A stretch of 24,974 nucleotides of DNA, taken from assembly GCA_964495085.1 (NCBI GenBank), contig CAZBUK010000055.1:1-24974 (forward strand). The letters are read 5' to 3'. Position numbers and translations under genes: made by a program. Below, in pieces: positions 14,984 through 23,644 of the stretch. Each line of letters opens with the position of its first letter. Positions within the stretch are counted from its first letter, which is position 1. The DNA is from CAZBUK01 sp964495085. Lineage in GTDB: Bacteria > Bacteroidota > Ignavibacteria > T3Sed10-11. Under the pieces are notes generated by a model. It did not search any database. It worked only from the letters and a program-made list of their open reading frames with translations, and was not told where the DNA came from.

Positions 14984-16573
14984 GTGAACGATAAAATATC
15001 AATTCTCATAACGGATCCGATCGAGCAGGGTTGTTCGGATATTCTGATCTCCGAAGGATTCGTGGTCGACCGTAAAACCGGGCTGACCGAAGAACAGCTG
15101 TGCGGCGAGATCGCCCCCTATCATGTATTGATTGTGCGAAGCGGGACTCAGGTGACAAGAAAGATTATCGAGCAGGCGCGCAACCTGAGGATCATCGGCA
15201 GAGCGGGCACCGGGGTGGACAACATAGACCTGGATGCGGCGACCCGACGCGGCATCATCGTGATGAATACACCCGGCGGAAACACGATCTCTACGGCAGA
15301 GCATGCAATCTCTCTGCTCCTTTCGCTCGCACGAAAAATTCCCCCTGCATGGCAATCGCTCCGGGAGGGGAAATGGGACAAGAAATCATTCAAGGGGAGC
15401 GAGGTATACGGGAAAACTCTCGGCATTATCGGACTCGGCAAGATAGGCAAGGAAGTGGGAATCCGGCTCCAGGCGTTCGGCATGACGGTGATCGCGTATG
15501 ACCCGCTGGTATCCGCCGATGTCCTCGCAAAATATAATTTCGAATCGGTGAGCATCGATGAGCTGCTGCGCCGGTCCGACTACATCACCGTTCATACTCC
15601 CCTGAACGATGAGACGCGCGGCATCCTGGGAGAGGCGGCATTCCGCAAGTGCAAGAAAGGAGTTCGGGTTGTCAATTGTGCGCGCGGAGGAATCATAGAC
15701 GAGAACGCCCTGCTCAAGGCGCTCGACGAAGGCATCGTCGCCGGCGCGGCGCTCGACGTTTTCGAGAGCGAACCTCCGGGCGATCATCCGCTCGTCATGC
15801 ATCCCCTCGTCGTCGCGACTCCCCATCTCGGCGCCTCTACCGTCGAAGCTCAGGAGAAGGTCGCCGTCCAGATCGCTCATCAAATCGCAGACGCGCTCCA
15901 TGAGCGCGCCATGGTTGGCGCGGTCAATATAAGCGCAGCCATGTTCTCGATCCGCGAAGATCATAAGCCGTTCGTCGACCTGGCGGACAGGCTCGGTAAG
16001 ATCGCCGGTCAACTCATGGACGGAAAGCTGAAATCGATAACGTTCTCGACCGGCGGCGAGTCGCTTCAATCCTCTTATGAAATTCTGAAATCGGTCGCAT
16101 TGCGCGGTCTCCTCTCGGCAAGGTTATCTGAACCGGTCAACGAGGTCAATGCGTCCTATTTCGCGCGGGAGATGGGAATCGGCATCAACGAGCGCCGCGA
16201 CGATTCGACGGGCAATTATACGCATCTCATCACGCTCGAATTCGAGACGGATAAGGGGAAGAGAAAACTGACCGGATCCGTATTCGGATCCGATGTGGTG
16301 CGACTCGTGAGGGTCGACGGATTTCATGTCGAAGTGAAGCCTGAAGGACATATGCTATTCTACTGGAATATCGATCGGCCGGGAATGCTCGCAGCAGTGG
16401 GGTCGGTGCTCGCAAAGGCGGATATAAATATCGCCGGACTCTCTCTCGGCAGAACCGCAATCGGAGAGAAAGCCCTGACCATCGTGAATGTCGACAGCGA
16501 CATCTCGCCGGACGTATTAGCCGAGATTTCACGGATCGACGGAGTGCTGGAACCGAAGGTAGTAAAAGTATAA
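14984..16573 (+). CDS. serA: D-3-phosphoglycerate dehydrogenase, long form with ACT domain
   Basis: Oxidises 3-phosphoglycerate to phosphohydroxypyruvate with NAD+, the first step of serine synthesis. The 529-residue length is that of the long type with ASB and ACT domains. The Rossmann loop GLGKIG lies at 150-155, catalytic residues R234 (NCARGG), E263 (ESEPP) and H281 (TPHLGAST) are intact, and IGRAGTGVDNID is at 71-82. The ASB domain spans roughly 310-450, and the ACT domain starts about residue 455 with the degenerate but recognisable DRPGMLAAVGSVL. Serine feedback control through ACT is plausible from the family. GTG is the start; the upstream gene supplies a likely partner aminotransferase. 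Confidence 0.96.
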   Translation: MNDKISILITDPIEQGCSDILISEGFVVDRKTGLTEEQLCGEIAPYHVLIVRSGTQVTRKIIEQARNLRIIGRAGTGVDNIDLDAATRRGIIVMNTPGGNTISTAEHAISLLLSLARKIPPAWQSLREGKWDKKSFKGSEVYGKTLGIIGLGKIGKEVGIRLQAFGMTVIAYDPLVSADVLAKYNFESVSIDELLRRSDYITVHTPLNDETRGILGEAAFRKCKKGVRVVNCARGGIIDENALLKALDEGIVAGAALDVFESEPPGDHPLVMHPLVVATPHLGASTVEAQEKVAVQIAHQIADALHERAMVGAVNISAAMFSIREDHKPFVDLADRLGKIAGQLMDGKLKSITFSTGGESLQSSYEILKSVALRGLLSARLSEPVNEVNASYFAREMGIGINERRDDSTGNYTHLITLEFETDKGKRKLTGSVFGSDVVRLVRVDGFHVEVKPEGHMLFYWNIDRPGMLAAVGSVLAKADINIAGLSLGRTAIGEKALTIVNVDSDISPDVLAEISRIDGVLEPKVVKV

Positions 16574-16605
16574 CTGGATTCCGGTTTCCGCTTTTCAGTT
16601 TTTTT
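16574..16605 (+). terminator. Possible intrinsic terminator after serA
   Basis: Directly after the serA stop, CTGGA (16574-16578) can pair with TTCAG (16594-16598). An inner CGG/CCG stem surrounds a TTT loop, and seven T follow (16599-16605). The internal loop weakens the stem, so termination may be partial. It separates the serine genes from the NHL-repeat gene. Confidence 0.45.
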
Positions 16606-16624
16606 CAAGAATACCGGAGGTGTT

Positions 16625-17533
16625 GTGGATGTTAATATCCGTATGACGTTCCTGTGGTGTTGTATGGTTGCCGTTCTCGGCGGATCGTCCCTTCGGTCGC
16701 AGGTACCGGATTTTCCGGTTCAGAGTTTCTGGCGATTGGCGTTTGTGAGCGAGAACGGAGGATTTCGAGAACTGGCAGGTGCAAGCGTCGATCCGCAGGG
16801 TAACGTCTACGTCGTCGACCGCGGAGCGCATATGATCCACCGCATCGGAAGATCGGGGATGGTCGAGATCTCGACGGGCGGATACGGATGGGGAAATCAG
16901 GAATTCGACAGACCGTCCGGCATTTGGGCGAAGAACGGAGTAGACGTCTATATATCAGATTATGGTAACCATCGAATTCAACGGTACGATCGACGGCTCA
17001 CCTACGTTGCCTCGCTGGAAACCCGCGTAACGGGTTTCGAGATAGAACGTTTCGGCTACCCGCTCGGAGTTCTTGTAAACAGGCAGGGAGATCTGTTCGT
17101 GCTCGATGAGGAGAATCTTCGAATCGTCTCCTTCAGCAGCTTCGACCGGCATCTCCGTACGTTCGGAGGATTCGATGCCGGCAGGTTCCGGATCGGTACA
17201 CCCCGGACATTGATGGTATTCGGAGAGGATAATATAGTCGTGCGGGACGGGAAAAGATTGCTTTTCTTCGATCCGTTCGGCACTCCGTATCGGGAATTCC
17301 CGTCCCGGTATCTCCCCGAATATAAAGATGTGGCAATTGAAGGAGCGGAAATCTTTTTCCTCCAGGACGAAAGCATCGATATATACAGGGGTGATTTCAA
17401 CCGGCCCTTCGAAAGGATTTCGCTCCTGGAATATCTGGCCGATCCCGGTGAACTTCTGCGTATCGCCGTCGGTTCCAACCGCATCGTCCTGATGAGTGAC
17501 GAGCGGGTCTGGATCTATCAATTGTTAAGGTGA
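16625..17533 (+). CDS. Exported NHL-repeat beta-propeller protein
   Basis: A protein of about 302 residues with several NHL-type strands, so probably a six-bladed propeller. Clear repeat units are DPQGNVYVVDRGAHMIHRI, then PSGIWAKNGVDVYISDYGNHRIQRY, then PLGVLVNRQGDLFVLDEENLRI; later blades are more degenerate. The N-terminus has a hydrophobic stretch (TFLWCCMVAVLGG) that looks like a signal peptide, so export is likely. GTG at 16625 follows a GGAGG by four bases; an ATG at 16643 would give a shorter signal peptide and is the alternative start. No enzymatic motif is seen. NHL propellers bind proteins, ligands or polymers, so the partner cannot be deduced here. Confidence 0.75.
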   Translation: MDVNIRMTFLWCCMVAVLGGSSLRSQVPDFPVQSFWRLAFVSENGGFRELAGASVDPQGNVYVVDRGAHMIHRIGRSGMVEISTGGYGWGNQEFDRPSGIWAKNGVDVYISDYGNHRIQRYDRRLTYVASLETRVTGFEIERFGYPLGVLVNRQGDLFVLDEENLRIVSFSSFDRHLRTFGGFDAGRFRIGTPRTLMVFGEDNIVVRDGKRLLFFDPFGTPYREFPSRYLPEYKDVAIEGAEIFFLQDESIDIYRGDFNRPFERISLLEYLADPGELLRIAVGSNRIVLMSDERVWIYQLLR

Positions 17534-17699
17534 CCATGCGCTTTGCACGGACGCATCGCATGTAGAGGAGGCATCGTTTACAGCCTATACCGGTATTCCC
17601 GGTCGTAGATATCGGAATTCTCTCGGTCATATCTATGCGAATCAGCGTTATGCACATCATATCTCTTTACGCAAATCCTTCTTTTTACACGGAATCACT

Positions 17700-19838
17700 A
17701 TGAGAACTTTCCCGGGCAGTAGCGCAGCAATTTTCGTCATCGGCGTTTTGATTGTATCGTGCGGACCTCCCGATCCGCACTCCAGGTATGCGGAAATCGT
17801 ACTTCCCGAGACACGGAAAAATCCGGTGGAACTGACGCTGCATGGCCATACGAGGGTGGACGACTATTTCTGGATGAACGACCGCGACAATCCCGATGTG
17901 ATCTCCTACATCGAGGCGGAAAACGAATACCTGAATACGGTACTCTCGCATACCAAGGGACTGCAGGATAAATTGTTCGAAGAAATGCGGAGCAGGATCA
18001 AGGAAGACGATTCATCCGTCCCCTATAAACTCGGTGAGTATTATTATTACAGCAGGTACGAAGAGGGGAAAGAGTATGCGATTTTCTGCCGTCGAAAAGG
18101 AACAATGGAAGCAGCTGAGGAAATTATCGTCGACGGAAATAAGCTTGGCGAAGGGAAAGCCTATTTTGCACTCGGCAGTCCCGTAATGAGCACCGATCAC
18201 TCGATCGCGGTTTTCGCCGTCGACACCGTCGGAAGACGATTTTATACGGTCATGTTTAAAGACATGAAATCCGGTGAGATTTTACCTTACCGGATACCGA
18301 ATATTACGGGAAATATTGTATGGGCGAACGACAATAAAACCGTTTTTTACGCCGCACAGCACCCGACGACTTTGCGGCCGTATAAAATATACCGGTATGA
18401 GCTCGGCACGCCGGTGTCCCGTGCCGTTGAGGTATATGAAGAAAAAGACGAAACCTTTTTCTGTTATCTGATAAAAACGAAGTCCGATGCCTACGTTATG
18501 ATCTACATCGGCAGCACCCTGTCTACTGAGATACACGTGCTCGATGCAAATTCACCGCGCGGCAGATTTACAATCGTTCAGCCGCGTGAACGGGAACTGG
18601 AGTATACTGTTTCGCATTACGGGGATAAATTCTATATCCGGACCAATCTCAATGCACCGAATTTCAAACTTGTAGAGGTTCCCGTATCGAATCCAGGAAA
18701 GGAGTACTGGAAGGATATTCTCCCTCACCGGGAGAACACGCTGCTTGAACGTGTGGAAATATTCAGGGATTATCTCGTCGTCGAGGAGCGGACCGAAGGA
18801 CTTCCGGGTATCCGTATACGGCCATGGTCCGGAGAGGGTGAACATTATCTCGATTTCGGCGAGCCGGCATATGCGGCTTATCTTTCGATCAATCCGGAAT
18901 ATGAAACGGATCTGGTGAGGTATACCTACTCATCTCTGACCACTCCCAGCTCTATATTCGATTACAACATGGTCACCGGTGAGAAGATATTGCTGAAGCA
19001 GCAACCGGTGTTGGGGAATTTCGATCCCGTGAGCTACGTCACCGAGAGAGCCTTTGCGACGGCAGCCGACGGAGCACGGATTCCGATATCGCTGGTTTAC
19101 AAAAAGGGATTGCGGAAGAACGGGAGGAATCCGGCGCTTATTTACGGCTACGGAGCGTACGGGTACTCAATGGAACCGACATTCAGCTCGGTGAGATTGA
19201 GTCTGCTCGACCGGGGATTTGTTTTTGCCATTGCACATATCCGGGGGGGTGAGGAGATGGGCCGTCGATGGTACGAGGAGGGTAAAATGCTCAATAAGAA
19301 AAATACCTTTACCGACTTCGTCGCCTGCTCGGAGGAATTGATCCGGCAACGATATACATCGCAGGAAAAATTGTTCGCTATGGGTGGAAGCGCAGGGGGC
19401 TTGCTGATCGGCGTCGTTGCTAACATGCGGCCGGAGCTTTACCGGGGCGTGATCGCGTCAGTCCCCTTCGTGGATGTTGTGACAACGATGCTTGACGACA
19501 GCATACCGCTGACGACCGCGGAATACGACGAGTGGGGAAATCCGAACATCAAAGAGCAGTACGATTACCTCCTCTCGTATTCGCCGTACGATAATGTCGA
19601 GGAACGGGCTTATCCGAATATGCTCGTAACTTCGGGTCTGCATGACTCACAGGTACAGTATTGGGAGCCGACGAAGTGGGTGGCGAAACTGCGCGACCGG
19701 AAAACCGACGATAATCTTCTGGTGCTCTATACGAATATGGACGCCGGCCATGGCGGTGCGTCGGGAAGATTCCAGGCGCTCCGGGAAGTCGCGCTGGAAT
19801 ATGCTTTTATGCTCGATCTGTTGGGAATCGATAAGTAG
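17700..19838 (+). CDS. S9A oligopeptidase B-like serine peptidase, predicted lipoprotein
   Basis: A 712-residue prolyl-oligopeptidase family enzyme. The N-terminal propeller part contains the oligopeptidase B hallmark HTRVDDYFWMNDR and EAENEY near residues 50-80. The C-terminal alpha/beta hydrolase carries S564 in GGSAGG, D649 in GLHDSQV and H684 in DAGHGG. The 85- and 35-residue triad spacing equals what I recall for E. coli PtrB. Unusually, residues 1-20 form a signal ending in a lipobox (LIVS before C21), so the enzyme is predicted to be membrane-anchored outside the cytoplasm. Oligopeptidase B cleaves short peptides after Arg/Lys; specificity here is not proven. The ATG is preceded by a 166-bp spacer without a recognisable gene. 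Confidence 0.9.
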   Translation: MRTFPGSSAAIFVIGVLIVSCGPPDPHSRYAEIVLPETRKNPVELTLHGHTRVDDYFWMNDRDNPDVISYIEAENEYLNTVLSHTKGLQDKLFEEMRSRIKEDDSSVPYKLGEYYYYSRYEEGKEYAIFCRRKGTMEAAEEIIVDGNKLGEGKAYFALGSPVMSTDHSIAVFAVDTVGRRFYTVMFKDMKSGEILPYRIPNITGNIVWANDNKTVFYAAQHPTTLRPYKIYRYELGTPVSRAVEVYEEKDETFFCYLIKTKSDAYVMIYIGSTLSTEIHVLDANSPRGRFTIVQPRERELEYTVSHYGDKFYIRTNLNAPNFKLVEVPVSNPGKEYWKDILPHRENTLLERVEIFRDYLVVEERTEGLPGIRIRPWSGEGEHYLDFGEPAYAAYLSINPEYETDLVRYTYSSLTTPSSIFDYNMVTGEKILLKQQPVLGNFDPVSYVTERAFATAADGARIPISLVYKKGLRKNGRNPALIYGYGAYGYSMEPTFSSVRLSLLDRGFVFAIAHIRGGEEMGRRWYEEGKMLNKKNTFTDFVACSEELIRQRYTSQEKLFAMGGSAGGLLIGVVANMRPELYRGVIASVPFVDVVTTMLDDSIPLTTAEYDEWGNPNIKEQYDYLLSYSPYDNVEERAYPNMLVTSGLHDSQVQYWEPTKWVAKLRDRKTDDNLLVLYTNMDAGHGGASGRFQALREVALEYAFMLDLLGIDK

Positions 19839-20072
19839 CGCTGGGTTACGAAGTCGCTCTGGCTATCAAAGCGATCAGATTTGAGGAAGTGATCGTTATC
19901 GCCCGACCACTGACAATCAGGTCGGATATGGTTATCAGCGAATTATCGATTTCAACGACGGCGATTATTCCGGACGAATATCCTAATCGTATTTGAATAT
20001 CGAATGATGGAAAATCGTCTCTACAAAGAATTCGCATTTTCATCAATAACGTTAACTCAAAGGCTGAATTTC
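19839..20072 (+). other. Spacer with no confident gene
   Basis: This 234-bp spacer between the peptidase and the oxidoreductase has an open frame on each strand. The + frame is open for about 53 codons (19835-19993) but has no early ATG, GTG or TTG. The - frame (20046 to 19846, 66 codons) starts with ATG but has no visible Shine-Dalgarno and no recognised motif; its C-terminal half is rich in Ile, Ala, Val and Ser. Either could be a decayed gene fragment. I see no RNA gene here. Confidence 0.4.
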
Positions 20073-21122
20073 ATGAGTGGAAAGGTTCGCTGGGGAGTTC
20101 TGGGTGCCGCAAATATCGCGGTCAAAAAAGTTATCCCCGCCATGCAACGGGGAGAGCGCTGCGAAATAACGGCACTTGCCTCGAGGGATCTGAATAAAGC
20201 TAAGGATTCCGCCCGATCATTGAACATCCCTAAGGCTTACGGATCCTATGACGAACTTCTCGCCGATCCGGAAATCGATGCCGTCTATAATCCGCTCCCG
20301 AATCATTTACATGTACCATGGACGGTCAGAGCTGCGGAAGCCGGAAAACATGTGCTCTGTGAGAAACCGCTCAGCGTTACCGTAGACGAAGCGTTGGAAC
20401 TAATCGATGTGCAGCGCCGGACAGGGGTGAAGATCCAGGAGGCCTTTATGATCCGGGTTCATCCGCAGTGGGCGGGAATCATCGATACCATCCGGGGCGG
20501 TAGGATCGGTACCGTTCGATCGGTTATGAGCTATTTTTGCTATAATAACCGGAATAGTACCGATGTACGAAATATACTGGAATACGGCGGCGGAGGATTA
20601 TTGGATATCGGATGCTATCTGATTTACTCTTCTCGTCTCATCCTCGGAGGAGATCCCGCCAGAGTGGTCGGTATAGTAAACCGCGACCATGAGTTCAAGA
20701 CGGATATCATTACCTCGGCTATCCTCGATTATTCGGATCAATCCGTACAGGCTGTAATCACATGCAGCACCCAGGCTGTACCGAATCAGCGTATCCATGT
20801 CTTCGGAACGGACGGAAGAATGGAGATCGAAGTTCCGTTCACGCCGTCTCCGGTATTTCAAACCCGCATATATATCGACGACGGTTCGAAATTTCCAAAC
20901 CGCACTCCGGAAATTGTCGAATTCGGAGCATACGATCAGTATACCCTTCAGGGAGATATATTCTCGAGAGCGGTACAGGAGGATACAGATCTTCCGCTGA
21001 GGCTCGATGAATCGGTTATGAATATGGCGATCATTGAGGCGATCTTCCGGTCGAGCGAGTCGGCAAGATGGGAGAGTCCGGCGGAGATCCTTGATCGTGC
21101 CCGTTCCCGCTCGTCGTCATAG
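20073..21122 (+). CDS. Gfo/Idh/MocA family NAD(P)-dependent oxidoreductase
   Basis: A 349-residue dehydrogenase of the family acting on sugars, inositols and their derivatives. The Rossmann fold starts with WGVLGAANIA (7-16). The EKP motif is E97-K98-P99 in LCEKPLSVTVDEAL, and the active-site region holds GGGLLDIGCY with D178 and Y182. The C-terminal half is the usual beta-sheet substrate/dimer domain. The start is taken at ATG 20073, which follows AAAGG by nine bases and gives the typical N-terminus; an upstream in-frame ATG at 20004 would add 23 unrelated residues. The substrate cannot be read from sequence. The next gene, on the other strand, is a GH3 glycosidase, so a sugar role is reasonable. 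Confidence 0.88.
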   Translation: MSGKVRWGVLGAANIAVKKVIPAMQRGERCEITALASRDLNKAKDSARSLNIPKAYGSYDELLADPEIDAVYNPLPNHLHVPWTVRAAEAGKHVLCEKPLSVTVDEALELIDVQRRTGVKIQEAFMIRVHPQWAGIIDTIRGGRIGTVRSVMSYFCYNNRNSTDVRNILEYGGGGLLDIGCYLIYSSRLILGGDPARVVGIVNRDHEFKTDIITSAILDYSDQSVQAVITCSTQAVPNQRIHVFGTDGRMEIEVPFTPSPVFQTRIYIDDGSKFPNRTPEIVEFGAYDQYTLQGDIFSRAVQEDTDLPLRLDESVMNMAIIEAIFRSSESARWESPAEILDRARSRSSS

Positions 21123-21213
21123 GAAGCAATAAAAGCATCCGGATGTTCGGATACCTCTTCCCGGAATATCGATTGTGAGAGATACTCCTATTCGAAATTA
21201 TTTCCGTCATTGA

Positions 21214-23487
21214 TCAATCGGTTATCTCAAATCTTTCCTTCAAAGATCCGACGGTAATTTCGAACTCACCCTGCTCGAGTATACGGATATTATCCAATCC
21301 CGTGAATTCCAGGTCTGACGGCGAAAGCCTGAACTCGACTAGCTCGCTCTCACCGCTCTCCAACTCGACGATCCGAAAACGTTGCAATTGCCGTACGGGT
21401 CGGGATACCGTGCCGAAGAGGTCAGTCACATAAACCTGCACCACTTCCTTTCCCTTCCTCGGTCCGGTATTTGTAACGCGGACCGATACCTCCAATATCT
21501 CATCGGGTGAAATGGAATTCCTGTGCAGTCTGAGTTGATCATAGGAGAATTTTGTATAGGATAATCCGTGACCGAATTCCCACTGCGGATGATATGTGCT
21601 CGCCTCGAGCGGTTTGTGATCGTATGGAGTCAGTGCGTTCGGATATCGCGGATATGAGTAAGGAAGCTTTGCCGACGGATTGGCCTCTCCGTAGAGAATA
21701 TCGGCAATCGCTCGCCCCCCCTCCATGCCCGGAAGTCCCGCAATCAGAACGGCCTGCACCTTGTCCACAAACCGGGATATAATCCGGGGTCTTCCCTGCA
21801 GGAGCACGAGGATTACCGGTTTACCCGTCTCGATCATAGCTTGCGCAAGCTTTATCTGGGGATCATCGATCGTCAGGTCCATGATATTCCCCCTGCCTTC
21901 GCAATAGGCGGGTTCGCCAAGCGCCAGAATTATTACATCAGCCTCCCTGGCAGCCTCTTGCGCTTTTCCGATATCGATCGCGGTCGATCCCGCGAGGGAT
22001 TCTCCGGAGGCCGGTCGGAACGCGACTCCTTCGACATAGGTGATCAGTTCCGGCATCGTCAATGCGTCGCGTAATGCCTCGAAGAGAGTCAGCGCGTCAT
22101 CGGGGTAGAGAGCCTCGTTATCTCCCTGCCAGGTAATCGTCCATCCGCCGTTCAGAGCCGACTTCAGATTTGCGGTCGGTCCGGAAACGAGTATCTTCGT
22201 GTTTCGATCCAATGGCAGAATTCCGCCATCATTCTTCGCGAGAACAATAGATTCTTGTGCAATGGCGAGATTCCGATGTTTAGATGCCTCTGTCCCCACG
22301 GTTCCGGCCAGTGCACGATCGGGATAGGGATTTTCGAACAGACCTATCGCGAACTTTACTCTCAGAATTCTTCTGACAGCGTCGTCGACTCGCTCCATCG
22401 GAACGGAGCCCTCGAGTACGCATGTCTGCAGGTAATCTATGAAGCTGAAGTCGTAGGGAACCATACTCATGTCCACGCCTGCATTCACCGCCATACAAAC
22501 TGCATCCTTCGGCGTCCTGGCTACACGGTCTCTCGAGTGCAAGTTTATGATATCTCTCCAGTCTGAGACAAAGAAGCCCTGGAATTCCCATTGCTCTTTC
22601 AGGATTTCGGTGATCAGTTCATAGTTGGCATGACCGGGGATCCCGTTCACCTCCGAGGAATTTCCCATAACGGTAGCGGCTCCTGCACGGATCGCTGCTT
22701 CAAACGAGGGAAGCTGCCAATCGTTCATCGTTCGTTGGTCGATGATTGCCGGGGTTCTGTCCATACCGCTCCACGGATATCCATATCCCGCATAATGTTT
22801 CAGACATGCCGCAACGTACAAATCGTCGCCCTGAGACGGAGTCTGTAACCCCCGGACATACCGTATACCCATTTCTGCTGCAAGATAGGGATCTTCGCCA
22901 AAAGTCTCCCAGTGGCGAGGCCAGAGCGGCTGGCGACCGATATCGAGTACGGGATTAAAATTCCATCGGATTCCCGAAGCATATATTTCATCGGCAGTTA
23001 TTCGCGCGCTCTCTTCTGCATAATCCGGATTCCATGTGGCGGCAAGATTGATCGATTGGGGAAACAATGTCGCTCCCATTGTATACGATGCGCCATGAAT
23101 AGCATCGATTCCGTAGATAACGGGAATGGCCATCCGGGTTTTATTGACGGCAACATCCTGAATCTGAGCGATAATCCCGTGCCATTCATTGGTGGTAAAT
23201 GCGTGGATCGGCACGTTGAGGATCGAACCGACAAGTCGTTCTGCAATCACGGTTTCAAGCTTTACCGGGTCGAGCATACCTGGTGGTGTGACGTCGCCAT
23301 CTTCGTCTGTCAGGGCGACTGCATTGAAAGTCAGCTGTGTCATCTGTCCAATTTTTTCGGAGAGGGTCATCATCGAAAGCAGCGAGTCCACGGCCGACTC
23401 CGTCCGGTCGCTCACAGTAAAATTCTGCGCGGGGAGGGTTCCCGTAAGAGTTAAGCAGAGAAATATATAGTATAGGGGTCTAAGCAT
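21214..23487 (-). CDS. Secreted glycoside hydrolase family 3 (beta-glucosidase type)
   Basis: GH3 enzyme of about 757 residues that probably removes glucose or a related sugar from beta-glucosides or short glucans. The ATG at 23487 starts MLRPLYYIFLCLTLTG, a clear signal peptide ending near LPAQ, so it is exported. A TTG at 23502 would add five residues. The TIM-barrel domain has IPVIYGIDAIHG, KHYAGYG (about 230) and the predicted nucleophile D309 in FFVSDW. The alpha/beta sandwich carries GEPAYCEGRG, with E530 as candidate acid/base. A C-terminal fibronectin III-like domain is present (VSVRVTNTGPRKGKEVVQVYV). Exact substrate is unknown. It converges with the Gfo/Idh gene across a 91-bp gap. 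Confidence 0.93.
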   Translation of the reverse strand: MLRPLYYIFLCLTLTGTLPAQNFTVSDRTESAVDSLLSMMTLSEKIGQMTQLTFNAVALTDEDGDVTPPGMLDPVKLETVIAERLVGSILNVPIHAFTTNEWHGIIAQIQDVAVNKTRMAIPVIYGIDAIHGASYTMGATLFPQSINLAATWNPDYAEESARITADEIYASGIRWNFNPVLDIGRQPLWPRHWETFGEDPYLAAEMGIRYVRGLQTPSQGDDLYVAACLKHYAGYGYPWSGMDRTPAIIDQRTMNDWQLPSFEAAIRAGAATVMGNSSEVNGIPGHANYELITEILKEQWEFQGFFVSDWRDIINLHSRDRVARTPKDAVCMAVNAGVDMSMVPYDFSFIDYLQTCVLEGSVPMERVDDAVRRILRVKFAIGLFENPYPDRALAGTVGTEASKHRNLAIAQESIVLAKNDGGILPLDRNTKILVSGPTANLKSALNGGWTITWQGDNEALYPDDALTLFEALRDALTMPELITYVEGVAFRPASGESLAGSTAIDIGKAQEAAREADVIILALGEPAYCEGRGNIMDLTIDDPQIKLAQAMIETGKPVILVLLQGRPRIISRFVDKVQAVLIAGLPGMEGGRAIADILYGEANPSAKLPYSYPRYPNALTPYDHKPLEASTYHPQWEFGHGLSYTKFSYDQLRLHRNSISPDEILEVSVRVTNTGPRKGKEVVQVYVTDLFGTVSRPVRQLQRFRIVELESGESELVEFRLSPSDLEFTGLDNIRILEQGEFEITVGSLKERFEITD

Positions 23488-23527
23488 AGTAAATACACTC
23501 AACAGTTCTTAGAGAAAGTCAAGTATC

Positions 23528-23567
23528 GGTATTCCGTTTATACCAGGGATCAGGTGTTCCTATTTGG
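23528..23567 (-). promoter_or_regulatory. Upstream region of the GH3 gene with weak inverted repeats
   Basis: The 123-bp space between the GH3 start and the insertion sequence is AT-rich. It contains an inverted repeat GGTAT-N7-ATACC at 23528-23544, which could be an operator. At 23553-23567 is GGTGTTCC followed by TATTTGG, which resembles a shortened insertion-sequence end. A TTGACT on the - strand (23517-23522) could be a -35 box, but no well-spaced -10 box is seen. These are tentative. Confidence 0.2.
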
Positions 23568-23610
23568 ATCAATAACACTAAAAATAGCAGAATAATCCTA
23601 TTTTTTCAGA

Positions 23611-23644
23611 TTAACGGTTATGTGCCAAATAAAACTAGAACACC
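23611..23644 (+). repeat. Left terminal inverted repeat of the insertion sequence
   Basis: Aligned to the reverse complement of 24892-24925, 28 of 34 positions match by eye. The best block is GTGCCAAATAAAA (23622-23634), then AACACC at 23639-23644. The transposase stop codon (23635-23637) lies inside this repeat. Confidence 0.88.

Noticed and set aside
15386..16069. 227-codon open frame on the - strand
   Set aside because: It is antisense to serA, whose catalytic residues are all intact.
17534..17699. Possible small gene behind the AGGAGG at about 17567
   Set aside because: No ATG, GTG or TTG lies at suitable spacing, and no open frame of useful length follows. The ATGCG/CGCAT pair near 17536-17556 is too weak and lacks a T run to call a terminator.
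21123..21213. Possible bidirectional terminator between the oxidoreductase and the GH3 gene
   Set aside because: The only stem (ATCCG with CGGAT near 21138) is five base pairs and has no T run on either strand.
22912..23454. 180-codon + strand frame opposite the GH3 gene
   Set aside because: It is antisense to conserved GH3 motifs such as IPVIYGIDAIHG and has no domain of its own.
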